Assembly (NCBI RefSeq): GCF_009711165.2
Contig: NZ_WMID02000045.1
Location: forward strand, 1 to 34,576
Length of the DNA stretch: 34,576 nucleotides
Source of the DNA: Flavobacterium sp. MC2016-06
GTDB lineage: Bacteria; Bacteroidota; Bacteroidia; Flavobacteriales; Flavobacteriaceae
Direction of reading: 5' to 3'
The notes beneath the pieces are model-generated. The model did not search any database. It worked only from the letters and a program-made list of their open reading frames with translations, and was not told the DNA's origin. Position numbers and translations under genes: made by a program. Every line of letters begins with the position of its first letter. Position 1 is the first letter of the stretch. Below, one piece after another: positions 26,120-34,576 of this stretch.

Positions 26120-29100
26120 ATGACAAAACTAAAACTCTTTTTTTCGGCACTGATGCTCCTTACTATGGGGAACATTTTTGCCCAAATTACAACCTCCTCC
26201 CTATCAGCTAAAGTAAGTGATGGCACAACTGCAATCATTGATGCTGATGTAACATTAACACATCTGCCAACAAATGCAATCTACAGAGCTACGACCGATA
26301 AACAAGGTAGATTTAGTTTCGAAAATTTAAATGCCGGCGGTCCTTATGAACTTGTAGTTAAAGGTAAAGACACCAAAGAGTATTCAAATGCACAAATATA
26401 TTTATCACTTGGAGATAATGATCTTCCAACAATTGTTTTAAGCAAAGATGAAAATGTACTTGAAGAAGTAGTAATTACAAGTTCTAAACCTTCTTCTAAA
26501 AATAACGGTACAAACATCAGCGAAAAACAAGTAAATGGTCTTCCTTTAATTAATAGAGGAATTCAAGATGTTACAAAATTAGTTCCGCAGAGTTCTAACA
26601 ACTCTTTTGCTGGTACCAATTTTAGATACAACAACGTTACTATTGATGGTTCTATAAACAATGATGCCATTGGTTTCAGCCCATCTTTGGGAGGTCAAGG
26701 CGGTACTTCTGGTATGCCTGGAAGCAGTACAAGATCTAATTCTATAAGTCTTGACGCAATACAAGACATTCAAGTTTACATTGCTCCTTATGATATTAAA
26801 TTAGGTAACTTTTTAGGAGGAAGTGTTAATGCTGTTACACGCAGCGGTACAAATACAGTAACTGGATCTATTTACAGCTATGGCAGAAGTGCAGCAATTA
26901 CGGGTCCTAATAATGCAGGCGATGGTTCTAAAATGCCAAGTTCTTTTGGTGATTACCAAGTTGGTTTTAGATTAGGTTTACCAATTATTAAAGACAAATT
27001 ATTCTTCTTTACTAATATGGAATATGCAGAAAGAACTGATCCTGTTTTTTATAATGCTGGACAAACAGATGCTAACGGAAAAGTGATTTCTTTGGTTGAT
27101 GTTGCTACTGCTGAACAAATTTCGCAGTTTGTAAAAACAAATTACGGTTTTGATCCAGGAACTTATGGCTCTTACAACAATTTTGCAATGAGTAGAAAAT
27201 ACTTCAATAAAATTGATTGGAAGATTAACGACAAACATTCGGTTTCATTACGTAACAATACAGTAGTTTCTCAAGCTACAAATCTAGAGCGTGATGCTGC
27301 AAATTTCAGATTCTCAAGCATGGACTTTACTCAAAAAAACCAATCTATTAGTACGGTTTTAGAACTTAAAAGTCATTTCAATAACCAATGGTCAAACTCA
27401 TTTATTGCAAGTTATTCAGCAATTAAAGATTACCGTGATCCAAAATCAAGTAACATCATGTTTCCCCAAACAGAAATTGGTTACAATGGAGGAACAATAT
27501 TTTTAGGAAATGATCGTGAAGCTACTGTTTTTAATATGAAACAAAATACAGCTGAACTTACAGACAACTTAACGTACAAAACTGGAAATCATACTTTATT
27601 GTTTGGTACGCACAATGAGTTTTATGATATTAACTACGGTTTTGTAAATGCACTTAACGGAAGAGTTTCATACAAATCTCTAGCAGATTTCTTAAATAAA
27701 CTTCCTACTCGTGTTCGTGGTACTTATCCGTTTGATGGTTCTTCAAGAGACGAAATTTTTAATAATCCGTATGCAAAATTCAAAGTAAATCTTTACAGCG
27801 CTTACGTTCAAGACGAAATTAGAATTGGAAATAAATTAAAAATAACTCCAGGTGTACGTGTAGATTATACAGATTTACCAACAAAACCAAAATTAAGCAG
27901 TCAAGTACAAAATTCTCCAGCAGATGCTAATTATGGAAACACTTATACGTATACTCCTTTAAGCCAGATTAAAAATAACTTCTTCAGTACAGCTTTAGTT
28001 TCTCCAAGATTTGGATTTACTTATAATGTAGACGATGATAAAACCTTTACAATAAGAGGTGGATCTGGAGTATTTACAGGTCGTATTCCTTTTGCTTGGT
28101 TAGGTTATGCTTATTATAATGATGGTGTTGGATATGCAAGTTATGACAAAAACAACCTTACAGCTGCTCAAGTTGCTGCAGCAGGAGATCCTTTAGCTAC
28201 AAATGGTCTTAATGGTTATCATGATGCAACTCCAAAAGTACAAGCAGATTTAGTAGACAATAAATTTAAAATGCCGGCAGTAGTAAGAAACTCATTGGCT
28301 TTTGATAAAATTATTGATGGATATAAATTTACTACAGAAGGAATCTACACAAAAGTTATTCGTGATTTAGAATTTCAACAAGTAAACAAAACAGATAATC
28401 CTACTTATTTCTCTTACGATACCAATCACCAAATGCCAATTTATGCGGCTAATATTAATGCTAATTTATCTAATGCTTATTTACTTTCAAATACTAGTAA
28501 AGGTTATAGATACAGTATTACTGAAATGATTTCTAAATCGTATGATTTTGGTTTCAACTTTATGGTTGCTTATACTTACGGAGATTCTCGTGACGTTACA
28601 AACGGAATTCGTAACTCTATGGAAAGTAACTTCCAAATGAACCAATCTTTAACACCTAATAATCCTCAATTAGCAACTTCTAACTTTAATATCAAACATA
28701 GAATTGTTTCTAATGTAGGTTATGCTGTAAAAGTGGCTGACAATAATACATTATCTGCTAATGTTTATTTTAATGCACAATCAGGAAATCCATTTTCATG
28801 GGGATTTGTAAACTCAACAATTGCTGGTACAGGACAAGCAGCAGGTTTGGCTTATGTCTTTAAAGATGCTGCAGAAGCTGCTAAATATATTGGTGTAAGT
28901 TCAACTGGTGTTGCATCTGCTACAGCAGCACAGCAAGTTGCAGATTACGAAGCTTTCGTTAACGGAAATGATTACCTTAAATCAAGAAAAGGTCAATTTA
29001 CACAAAGAAATGGTGACGTAACACCATGGAACATTCAAACTGATTTGAAAGTAATGGATGAAATTAGAGTTACTAAAGTAGGAACATTCCAAATTTCATT

Positions 29101-29332
29101 CAGTATGGCAAACATCGGAAACCTTATCAATAAAGATTGGGGAAGAAGTTATTTCGTTCCAAACACTTATAATTCAACAGCAAGTCTTGGCTTAACAAAA
29201 TCAGGAAACCTTGGAGGTGTCGCTACAGGAGATCCAACCTATACTTTCCAGAAACCTAGTTCAACGCCATATACTATAGATCAGTTAGCATCTAGATTCC
29301 AAGGACAATTTGGAGTTAGATATTCATTCTAA
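26120..29332 (+). CDS. TonB-dependent receptor, Oar-like with CarboxypepD-regulatory-like domain
   Basis: A 1070-residue outer-membrane protein. The signal peptide ends near IFAQ (residue 22). Residues 23-108 are a carboxypeptidase D regulatory-like beta domain (DADVTLTHLPTNAIYRATTD, GRFSFENLNAGGPYELVVKG). The plug follows (EEVVITSSK, LPLINRGIQDVTKLVP, RYNNVTIDGS), then a long beta-barrel ending in aromatic FGVRYSF. This is the layout of Oar/OmpA-like TonB-dependent transporters of Bacteroidetes. No SusD partner is adjacent, so it is not a standard glycan-uptake pair. It lies 299 bp after the kinase gene and may be a target of that two-component system. The ligand is unknown. Confidence 0.93.
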   Translation: MTKLKLFFSALMLLTMGNIFAQITTSSLSAKVSDGTTAIIDADVTLTHLPTNAIYRATTDKQGRFSFENLNAGGPYELVVKGKDTKEYSNAQIYLSLGDNDLPTIVLSKDENVLEEVVITSSKPSSKNNGTNISEKQVNGLPLINRGIQDVTKLVPQSSNNSFAGTNFRYNNVTIDGSINNDAIGFSPSLGGQGGTSGMPGSSTRSNSISLDAIQDIQVYIAPYDIKLGNFLGGSVNAVTRSGTNTVTGSIYSYGRSAAITGPNNAGDGSKMPSSFGDYQVGFRLGLPIIKDKLFFFTNMEYAERTDPVFYNAGQTDANGKVISLVDVATAEQISQFVKTNYGFDPGTYGSYNNFAMSRKYFNKIDWKINDKHSVSLRNNTVVSQATNLERDAANFRFSSMDFTQKNQSISTVLELKSHFNNQWSNSFIASYSAIKDYRDPKSSNIMFPQTEIGYNGGTIFLGNDREATVFNMKQNTAELTDNLTYKTGNHTLLFGTHNEFYDINYGFVNALNGRVSYKSLADFLNKLPTRVRGTYPFDGSSRDEIFNNPYAKFKVNLYSAYVQDEIRIGNKLKITPGVRVDYTDLPTKPKLSSQVQNSPADANYGNTYTYTPLSQIKNNFFSTALVSPRFGFTYNVDDDKTFTIRGGSGVFTGRIPFAWLGYAYYNDGVGYASYDKNNLTAAQVAAAGDPLATNGLNGYHDATPKVQADLVDNKFKMPAVVRNSLAFDKIIDGYKFTTEGIYTKVIRDLEFQQVNKTDNPTYFSYDTNHQMPIYAANINANLSNAYLLSNTSKGYRYSITEMISKSYDFGFNFMVAYTYGDSRDVTNGIRNSMESNFQMNQSLTPNNPQLATSNFNIKHRIVSNVGYAVKVADNNTLSANVYFNAQSGNPFSWGFVNSTIAGTGQAAGLAYVFKDAAEAAKYIGVSSTGVASATAAQQVADYEAFVNGNDYLKSRKGQFTQRNGDVTPWNIQTDLKVMDEIRVTKVGTFQISFSMANIGNLINKDWGRSYFVPNTYNSTASLGLTKSGNLGGVATGDPTYTFQKPSSTPYTIDQLASRFQGQFGVRYSF

Positions 29333-29359
29333 AAGAAAGTTGTGTTTCTTTTTATTTTT

Positions 29360-29402
29360 GTCTCCCAGTTTCTAACAAGAAATTGGGGGACTTTTTTTTT
29401 AT
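29360..29402 (+). terminator. Intrinsic terminator after the TonB-dependent receptor
   Basis: A 14-bp stem with wobble pairs: GTCTCCCAGTTTCT with AGAAATTGGGGGAC (ending 29391), followed by a run of T to about 29402. Confidence 0.85.
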
Positions 29403-30046
29403 AATTATACTGCCTTTTATTTTCCTTTTTACTGCTCTTTCTTCTTCCCTATTTGCTGCATCAAATAATATTGTAAATCTGTTTGCAAATGTTTTTTTCA
29501 AGCTTAAACAAAACGATTCACAAAGTAAGAATTATCCACCACTAAACAGCTTCATTTTTTCGATGCCGTGTTAAATAAACAAGTTTTATCTTATTATTTT
29601 AATATTTACAACTCCATTTTATTTCTTACTTTTTAAACAAAAAGCAAGGTATTAAACTCCTCTTTTTTCTTAAAATTTCATCTATTTTTCTGACGTTCAC
29701 TATTATATTATATCCTAAAATTATTACATAAATTAACAATAAAAAATCGTTTTTTTAACAAGTATTTATTTTCTAATGCACTTTTTTATCAAAATAAAAT
29801 ACTAAATTAGCTTACATATCAGCGATAACATCCTCATAAACGCCTTCTTACAATCTTAAATTTAAGAAAATACTTAGAAAAAATTACTTACTAAAACAGG
29901 TAAAAACACCTGTTCGTAAAACAGTAAGATAATCTAATTTAGCCTTACAAAATTTAGTTATAATTCAAATTGAGTAAATTAAGGAATCATTATATAAATG
30001 AGCCCTCTTACGATAATTAAATGTTTAATGTTTAAATAAATAGATT
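29403..30046 (+). other. AT-rich gene-free stretch before the tail-collar cluster
   Basis: About 640 bp with no credible gene. The only structure seen is the dyad AACAGGT (29895-29901) and ACCTGTT (29908-29914) with a 6-nt loop, 130 bp before the first tail-collar gene. It presumably holds that cluster's promoter, but no clear TTTG/TAnnTTTG pair was found. Confidence 0.5.
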
Positions 30047-30610
30047 ATGGATGAAATAATGGGAACCATTAAAATTTTTGCGTTCAATTTTGCGCCTAGA
30101 AATTGGGCACTGTGCAACGGTCAGATTATGCCAATAACGCAGAACACAGCGTTATTTTCACTTCTCGGAACCACATATGGCGGCAATGGTGTAAATACAT
30201 TTGCCTTGCCAGATCTTAGATCTAAAACTATGGTTGGTGTTGGACAAGGTACAGGTTTATCAACAATTAATTGGGGAGAAACGGCTGGTACAGAAAGTAC
30301 AAGCCTAAATGCGAATACTATGCCTTTGCACTTGCATGGTCTTACCATGACAGCTTCTTATAATGCCATAACTGACGGTACTGCAAGCAATGAGACTGAT
30401 AATGGTACTAATTCTTTTTCAAGTGGAGGAAGCACTGCAAATATTTATAGTGAACCGGGTGGTACTGTTGAGAATGTAGCTGGTGTAACTAATACAATCA
30501 ACGGAACAACTACTGGTATAGGTAGTAATTTACCTTTTGATCTTAGAAATCCTTATCTGGCAATGAATCATTGCATTCTACTTTTTGGAATTTTCCCTTC
30601 AAGAAATTAA
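30047..30610 (+). CDS. Tail-collar domain protein 1
   Basis: A 187-residue protein of the phage tail collar (microcystin-dependent-protein-like) family. Landmarks are MDEIMGTIKIFAFNFAPRNW and ALCNGQ at the start, GTTYGGNG followed by TFALPDLRSK (41-60), and MPLHLHGL (92-99). The C-terminus ends FGIFPSRN. There is no signal peptide. Many Bacteroidetes carry runs of such genes outside prophages, where they are thought to form or decorate surface structures. Here it is followed by a paralogue after 70 bp and no tail, capsid or integrase gene is near. Export route and function are unknown. Confidence 0.9.
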   Translation: MDEIMGTIKIFAFNFAPRNWALCNGQIMPITQNTALFSLLGTTYGGNGVNTFALPDLRSKTMVGVGQGTGLSTINWGETAGTESTSLNANTMPLHLHGLTMTASYNAITDGTASNETDNGTNSFSSGGSTANIYSEPGGTVENVAGVTNTINGTTTGIGSNLPFDLRNPYLAMNHCILLFGIFPSRN

Positions 30611-30680
30611 TAAAAATATCCCGTTAAAATGTTTACTGCATTTTGATTAAAAAAAAACTAATCGATAAAACAAAATAATT

Positions 30681-31271
30681 ATGGACGAATTTATTGGAAC
30701 GGTAAAAGCTTTTGCATTTAATTTTTCACCTAGAGGCTGGCAGTTTTGCAATGGCCAACTTCTTTCAATCTCACAATACTCAACATTGTTTGCTTTAATT
30801 GGAACTACTTTTGGTGGTAATGGACAAACAACATTTGGTTTACCTGATTTAAGAGGACGCAGTGTTGTACATCCAGGTCAAGGACCAGGATTATCTAATA
30901 TTGCTTATGGACAAATCGCTGGAACTGAAAATGTAACTTTAACTCAAGGTAATTTACCATTGCATGCTCATGCTCTTGTTCCTGGAACAGGTGCTGGACA
31001 AGTTAATTTTTCTACAGTAATTAATGCTCTATCTGGCGGAACAGTAACCAATATAACTGATAATGGTTCTAATTCTTTTTCAAGTGGAGGAAGTACTGCA
31101 AATATGTATAGTGAACCAGGTGGTACTGCTACTCCAATTGGCGGTATAACAACAACTCTAAGTGGAACAACCGCTCCTGCCGGAGCAAGCCAGGCTTTTA
31201 GCATAAGAAATCCATATGTGGGTATTTATATGAGTATCTGTATGGAAGGTGTTTTCCCTTCAAGAAACTAA
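30681..31271 (+). CDS. Tail-collar domain protein 2
   Basis: A 196-residue paralogue of the gene before it. It shows MDEFIGTVKAFAFNFSPRGW and QFCNGQ, GTTFGGNG with TFGLPDLRGR, LPLHAHAL and the same ending (GVFPSRN). The segment SFSSGGSTANMYSEPGGT is almost identical to the first copy at both protein and DNA level, whereas the rest has diverged. It has no signal peptide. A strong terminator follows directly, although the next gene on the same strand begins 61 bp after its stop. Confidence 0.9.
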   Translation: MDEFIGTVKAFAFNFSPRGWQFCNGQLLSISQYSTLFALIGTTFGGNGQTTFGLPDLRGRSVVHPGQGPGLSNIAYGQIAGTENVTLTQGNLPLHAHALVPGTGAGQVNFSTVINALSGGTVTNITDNGSNSFSSGGSTANMYSEPGGTATPIGGITTTLSGTTAPAGASQAFSIRNPYVGIYMSICMEGVFPSRN

Positions 31272-31285
31272 CAAACTCAATATAC

Positions 31286-31321
31286 AACAGAGGTAAATAT
31301 ATTTTTACCTCTGTTTTTTTA
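31286..31321 (+). terminator. Intrinsic terminator between tail-collar 2 and the binding-protein gene
   Basis: AACAGAGGTAAA (31286-31297), loop TATATT, TTTACCTCTGTT (31304-31315) and a T-tract to about 31321. It ends only 12 bp before the next ATG, so downstream genes need read-through or a promoter inside this region. Confidence 0.85.
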
Positions 31322-31332
31322 ATCTCAACTTT

Positions 31333-32469
31333 ATGAATGACCACATTAAAATAGGCATCTTAATTCCTAAATCACAACAATATCCTACACTAGATAAGGA
31401 TTTTATAAGAGGTATAAAATTGAATAACCTCAACGTAAAATTCTTTGTAGAAAGTATTGGTATTGGTGCCGATGAAAAAATAATAATTGATAAAATACAG
31501 AAATTAAATTTTCAGGAAGAGGTTTCTATTATCATAGGTTTTTTTGGGCATAATAACATGGATCAGGTTTATGAATATGCCTCAAAAAATGATGTTCTAT
31601 TAATTGCCTCAGACCTTGGAGCCACAATTCCCTATGGCAGTATAGCTCATAAAGGAGTTTATATTAACTCTTTAGGATTAACAGAATCCTGCTATCATTT
31701 AGGCCATTATCTAACGACTAAAAATTATAAGAAAATTGCAACTTCAACTTCTTATTATGATTCTGGTTATGGTATGCTATCTGCCATAGAACATGCTTTT
31801 CATAATGATACCAATTTTTCAGGACATTATATTACACCTTTTATACCAAGAGAAGATGAAGCAGTACATATGAATCAATCTATCAGCATTCAGGAACCTG
31901 ATGCTGTTTTTGCATTCTACAGCGGTTTGTATGCTGAAGAAAATGCCGCTTTTATAAATCAAAATAAGATTATTCAAAAATATCCATTTTATGTAACTCC
32001 TTTTTTTATTAACGATAAAATTTTGGAAGAATACAAAAATAATCCTCACGAGCTTTATGTAGTTGGATCATGGATGCAGGATGACAGTCAAAGTGTAGAT
32101 TTTGATACAGAATATAAAAATACATATTCAGAAAGTCCTTCAGCCTTTTCAATTTTAGGATATGAAAGCGGACTCCTCTTAAAGAACATTCTTAATAACA
32201 CTAATGATAATCCAAAAATTGATGTGTTAATAAACGAGATAAATAAATTAAATATTACTGGACCTAGAGGAACAATTCAATTTGATGCCGATACCAACAG
32301 AACAATATTTGATCATTATATATACAAACTAAATATAGATTCCCTTAGTAATTTAAGCTTTATAAAAATAGAGACATTGGCAAATGACGGACATTTTATT
32401 AAGGCAATTACTTCATATAATGAGCCTGTCAAATTTGGGGGCTGGCAAAATGCTTACTTATGTCATTAA
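31333..32469 (+). CDS. Periplasmic-binding-protein-fold protein without signal peptide
   Basis: A 378-residue protein resembling type I substrate-binding proteins of branched-chain amino acid/amide ABC transporters (Peripla_BP_6-like). It starts directly with the first beta strand (HIKIGILIPKSQQYPTLDKD). VSIIIGFFGHNNMDQVYEYA, NDVLLIASDLGAT, the later KKIATSTSYYDSGYG and the C-terminal GPRGTIQFDADTN fit that fold. No signal peptide or lipobox precedes it, and no in-frame upstream start adds one. A cytoplasmic ligand sensor is therefore more likely than a transporter part; AmiC of Pseudomonas is a known precedent. No ABC permease or ATPase genes are adjacent. The adhesin gene follows after 14 bp. 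Confidence 0.82.
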   Translation: MNDHIKIGILIPKSQQYPTLDKDFIRGIKLNNLNVKFFVESIGIGADEKIIIDKIQKLNFQEEVSIIIGFFGHNNMDQVYEYASKNDVLLIASDLGATIPYGSIAHKGVYINSLGLTESCYHLGHYLTTKNYKKIATSTSYYDSGYGMLSAIEHAFHNDTNFSGHYITPFIPREDEAVHMNQSISIQEPDAVFAFYSGLYAEENAAFINQNKIIQKYPFYVTPFFINDKILEEYKNNPHELYVVGSWMQDDSQSVDFDTEYKNTYSESPSAFSILGYESGLLLKNILNNTNDNPKIDVLINEINKLNITGPRGTIQFDADTNRTIFDHYIYKLNIDSLSNLSFIKIETLANDGHFIKAITSYNEPVKFGGWQNAYLCH

Positions 32470-32483
32470 CTAAACTTTATGTT

Positions 32484-34576
32484 ATGAAAAAAAAATTACT
32501 CTTATTAATGATGCTTTTTTGTACGTTACTCGTGCATCAAAATGCAAACTCTCAAACCACTCTGGCCGCAGGTGATTTAGCTTTTATTGGCTATAATACC
32601 AGTCCTTTAGATGGTTTTTCTTTTATTACCTTAAAAGATATGAGTGCTGGAACAATTGTTTATTTTACCGAGCAGGGATGGAACGGAAATACTGTTGGTC
32701 CAACATGGGTATCAGGAAGCACCGAAACACATTTACAATGGACAGTTCCCGCTTTTACCGCAGCAGGAACAATTGTTTCTGTAATGGAAACAACTGCTGA
32801 TGCCTTTACCGTTACAGGTACATCAGGTATCGGTCTTGCGGCTGGTTTTACCGGTTTCAATCTTTCTGCTGGAGATCAGATATTAGCGTATCAATCTACT
32901 GTAGGAGCTAAACCTGTACTTCCTAATTTGCCAACATTTATTGCAGGTGTAAATGGCGATTATAATTCTGCTGATTATGACGCAACAACTACATGGAATC
33001 TGCCTGGTACAAGTGGTGGTCCATCGAGTGCATTACCATTAGGCTTGACCAATGGTGTAAACTGTATTTCTTTATTTCCAGCCCCAGGGCCGGAAATAGC
33101 CAATAGTAAATTAATGTCTTCAGTTACACTGGCAGGAACGGCAGCTCAAATACTAGCAACCATTAATAATCCTGCAAATTGGGATCATAATGCAACTGCA
33201 AATTATACCATAACACCTGTAAGTTATCCAACTCCAGCTGTAATTACTACCGTAGCTCCTACTGTTACAACTACTGCTGCTACAAGTATAGGTGCAGTAA
33301 AAGCTGTTATCGGAGGAAATGTAACTTCTGATGGTGGCGATACTACTGCAGAAAGAGGAATCGTTTGGGCAACAACAACAAATCCAACGACTTCAAATAA
33401 TAAATTCCAAATCGGAACTGGTTCTGGAACTTTTACAGGTACTGTTTCAACATTTCCTGCAGCAACTTTAATTTATTATAAAGCATATGTAAAAAACAGC
33501 GTAGGAACGGCTTACGGAACTGAAATGACTTTTACCACAGGAGCAGCTTTAGATACTTCTGCAACACCACAATCTAATGTATCTTGTAATGGAGGTAATA
33601 ACGGTGTAGCCGCAGTAACTGTTACAGGAGGTAAAACACCTTATACCTATTCTTGGGCGCCATCTGGCGGTACAGGAGCTATAGCTACTTCTTTAGCTCA
33701 AGGAACTTATACGATTACAATCACTGATGGTGAATCGTCACAAATTACTAGAACTTTTAATATAACACAACCTACTGCTATTAACCTTAGTACAGGTGGT
33801 AGTACTACCTCTGTTTCTTGTTTTAATGGTTCTAATGGTACAGCAACTGTTAGTCCAACAGGCGGAACTGCTCCATACACTTATTCATGGGCTCCTTCTG
33901 GAGGCACTGGCGCAACCGCTTCTGGTTTAGCAGCTGGTACTTATACTGTGACTGTGACAGATAACAACACATGTCAAGCCACAAGAACATTTGTAGTAAC
34001 ACAGCCAACAGCTCTTGATGCTAGTGTAGGAACAAGTAATCCTGTTTCTTGTTTTAATGGTGCTAATGGTACAGCAACAGTTAGTCCAACGGGCGGAACT
34101 GCTCCATATACGTATTCATGGTCTCCATCTGGAGGTACAGGAGCAACAGCTTCTGGTTTAGCAGCCGGTACTTATACTGTGACTGTGACGGATAACAACA
34201 CATGTCAGGCTACTAAAACCTTTACTATAACACAACCATTAGCAGCTCTTGATGCTAGTTCAGGGTCTAGTACTTCTGTTTCTTGTTTTAATGGTTCTAA
34301 TGGTACAGCAACTGTTAATGCAACAGGTGGAACTGGTCCATATACATATTCATGGTCTCCATCTGGAGGCACTGGGGCAACAGCATCTGGTTTAACAGCT
34401 GGTACTTACACTGTAACTGTGACTGATAATAATACCTGTCAAGCTACTAAAACTTTTACAATTACACAGCCAGCATCAGCTCTTACTGCCTCAGCAGTAT
34501 CTCAAACTAACGTATCTTGTAATACAGGATCTAATGGTTCTGCTACAGTAAGCGCAACTGGAGGTACACCTGGATA
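32484..34576 (+). CDS. Secreted SprB-repeat adhesin-like protein (partial, 3' end outside)
   Basis: 697 codons are visible and the frame is open to the window end. The signal peptide is MKKKLLLLMMLFCTLLVHQN, cleaved near ANSQ (residue 24). Residues 25-240 form a domain beginning LAAGDLAFIGYNTSPLDGFS and IVYFTEQGWNG, a type seen in large secreted Bacteroidetes proteins. Residues 250-350 look like a fibronectin-III-like domain (GIVWATTTNPTT, IYYKAYVKNSVGTAYGTEMT). From about residue 358, SprB repeats follow (VSCFNGSNGTATVSPTGGTA, PYTYSW, GTYTVTVTDNNTCQAT). SprB-type proteins are mobile surface adhesins exported by the type IX system; the C-terminal sorting domain would be beyond the window. It lies 14 bp after the binding-protein gene, probably in the same transcript. 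Confidence 0.88.
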   Translation, partial: MKKKLLLLMMLFCTLLVHQNANSQTTLAAGDLAFIGYNTSPLDGFSFITLKDMSAGTIVYFTEQGWNGNTVGPTWVSGSTETHLQWTVPAFTAAGTIVSVMETTADAFTVTGTSGIGLAAGFTGFNLSAGDQILAYQSTVGAKPVLPNLPTFIAGVNGDYNSADYDATTTWNLPGTSGGPSSALPLGLTNGVNCISLFPAPGPEIANSKLMSSVTLAGTAAQILATINNPANWDHNATANYTITPVSYPTPAVITTVAPTVTTTAATSIGAVKAVIGGNVTSDGGDTTAERGIVWATTTNPTTSNNKFQIGTGSGTFTGTVSTFPAATLIYYKAYVKNSVGTAYGTEMTFTTGAALDTSATPQSNVSCNGGNNGVAAVTVTGGKTPYTYSWAPSGGTGAIATSLAQGTYTITITDGESSQITRTFNITQPTAINLSTGGSTTSVSCFNGSNGTATVSPTGGTAPYTYSWAPSGGTGATASGLAAGTYTVTVTDNNTCQATRTFVVTQPTALDASVGTSNPVSCFNGANGTATVSPTGGTAPYTYSWSPSGGTGATASGLAAGTYTVTVTDNNTCQATKTFTITQPLAALDASSGSSTSVSCFNGSNGTATVNATGGTGPYTYSWSPSGGTGATASGLTAGTYTVTVTDNNTCQATKTFTITQPASALTASAVSQTNVSCNTGSNGSATVSATGGTPG
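33555..34576 (+). repeat. Tandem SprB repeats, 231-234 bp per unit
   Basis: Unit starts marked by GT(A/T)TCTTGT fall at 33579, 33813, 34044, 34278 and 34512, a period of 77-78 codons. Units 2-4 are nearly identical in DNA. The fifth is cut by the window end, so the full number is unknown. Confidence 0.92.

Noticed and set aside
29383..29574. 63-codon open frame after the TonB-dependent receptor
   Set aside because: It begins inside the T-tract of the receptor's terminator, has no plausible leader or promoter, and its hydrophobic start is simply the poly-T translated.
30047..31271. Prophage tail module
   Set aside because: Only tail-collar domain genes are present; no capsid, terminase, sheath, baseplate, lysis or integrase gene is nearby, and such genes occur outside prophages in this group.

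Overview
The window looks like chromosomal DNA of a Flavobacterium-type member of the Bacteroidetes. The DNA is AT-rich. Many exported proteins begin with MKK-type signal peptides ending in Q. There is a TonB-dependent receptor with a carboxypeptidase-regulatory-like N-terminus, an SprB-repeat adhesin of the gliding/type IX secretion kind, a secreted RHS/SpvB-like protein with DUF5977 repeats, and promoter elements close to the Bacteroidetes TTTG/TAnnTTTG type. This assignment rests on protein families read by eye, not on a search. No rRNA, tRNA, CRISPR array, transposase or phage integrase was seen.

Region 1 (1-5.8 kb, minus strand): a broken secreted-protein gene, a very large secreted YD/RHS-like protein ending in nine DUF5977-like repeats of about 65 residues, and the first 31 codons of a further secreted protein cut by the window edge, which resembles the start of DUF6443/RHS proteins. 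Region 2 (6.0-16.1 kb): a PhyH-type Fe(II)/2-oxoglutarate dioxygenase and two paralogous formylglycine arylsulfatases (7149 and 13762). The sulfatases share an almost identical 23-bp inverted-repeat element upstream. Between them lie a secreted hypothetical protein, a decayed gene, a patch of palindromic repeats, and a TetR - HMA-like - MFS efflux-type operon with an operator palindrome. The second sulfatase is flanked on both sides by the same two kinds of hairpin repeat in mirror order.

Region 3 (16.4-20.8 kb): a GNAT acetyltransferase converging on a four-gene minus-strand operon (cupin, exported carboxymuconolactone-decarboxylase-like protein, exported ABM/YgiN-like monooxygenase, aldo/keto reductase). 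An AraC regulator diverges from this operon and is its likely controller. The set resembles quinone or aldehyde stress modules. Region 4 (21.1-29.4 kb): a DUF1810 protein, a threonine-aldolase-like PLP enzyme, then a tight bestrophin - OmpR response regulator - histidine kinase operon. It is followed by an Oar-like TonB-dependent receptor whose upstream region carries 11-bp phased repeats suited to an OmpR-type regulator.

Region 5 (30.0 kb to end): two paralogous tail-collar proteins, a periplasmic-binding-protein-fold protein with no export signal, and a long secreted SprB-repeat adhesin that runs off the window. This cluster, without other phage genes, is the best candidate for a poorly described surface system. 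The window also has a dense set of intrinsic terminators and dispersed hairpin repeats, typical of intergenic DNA in this group.
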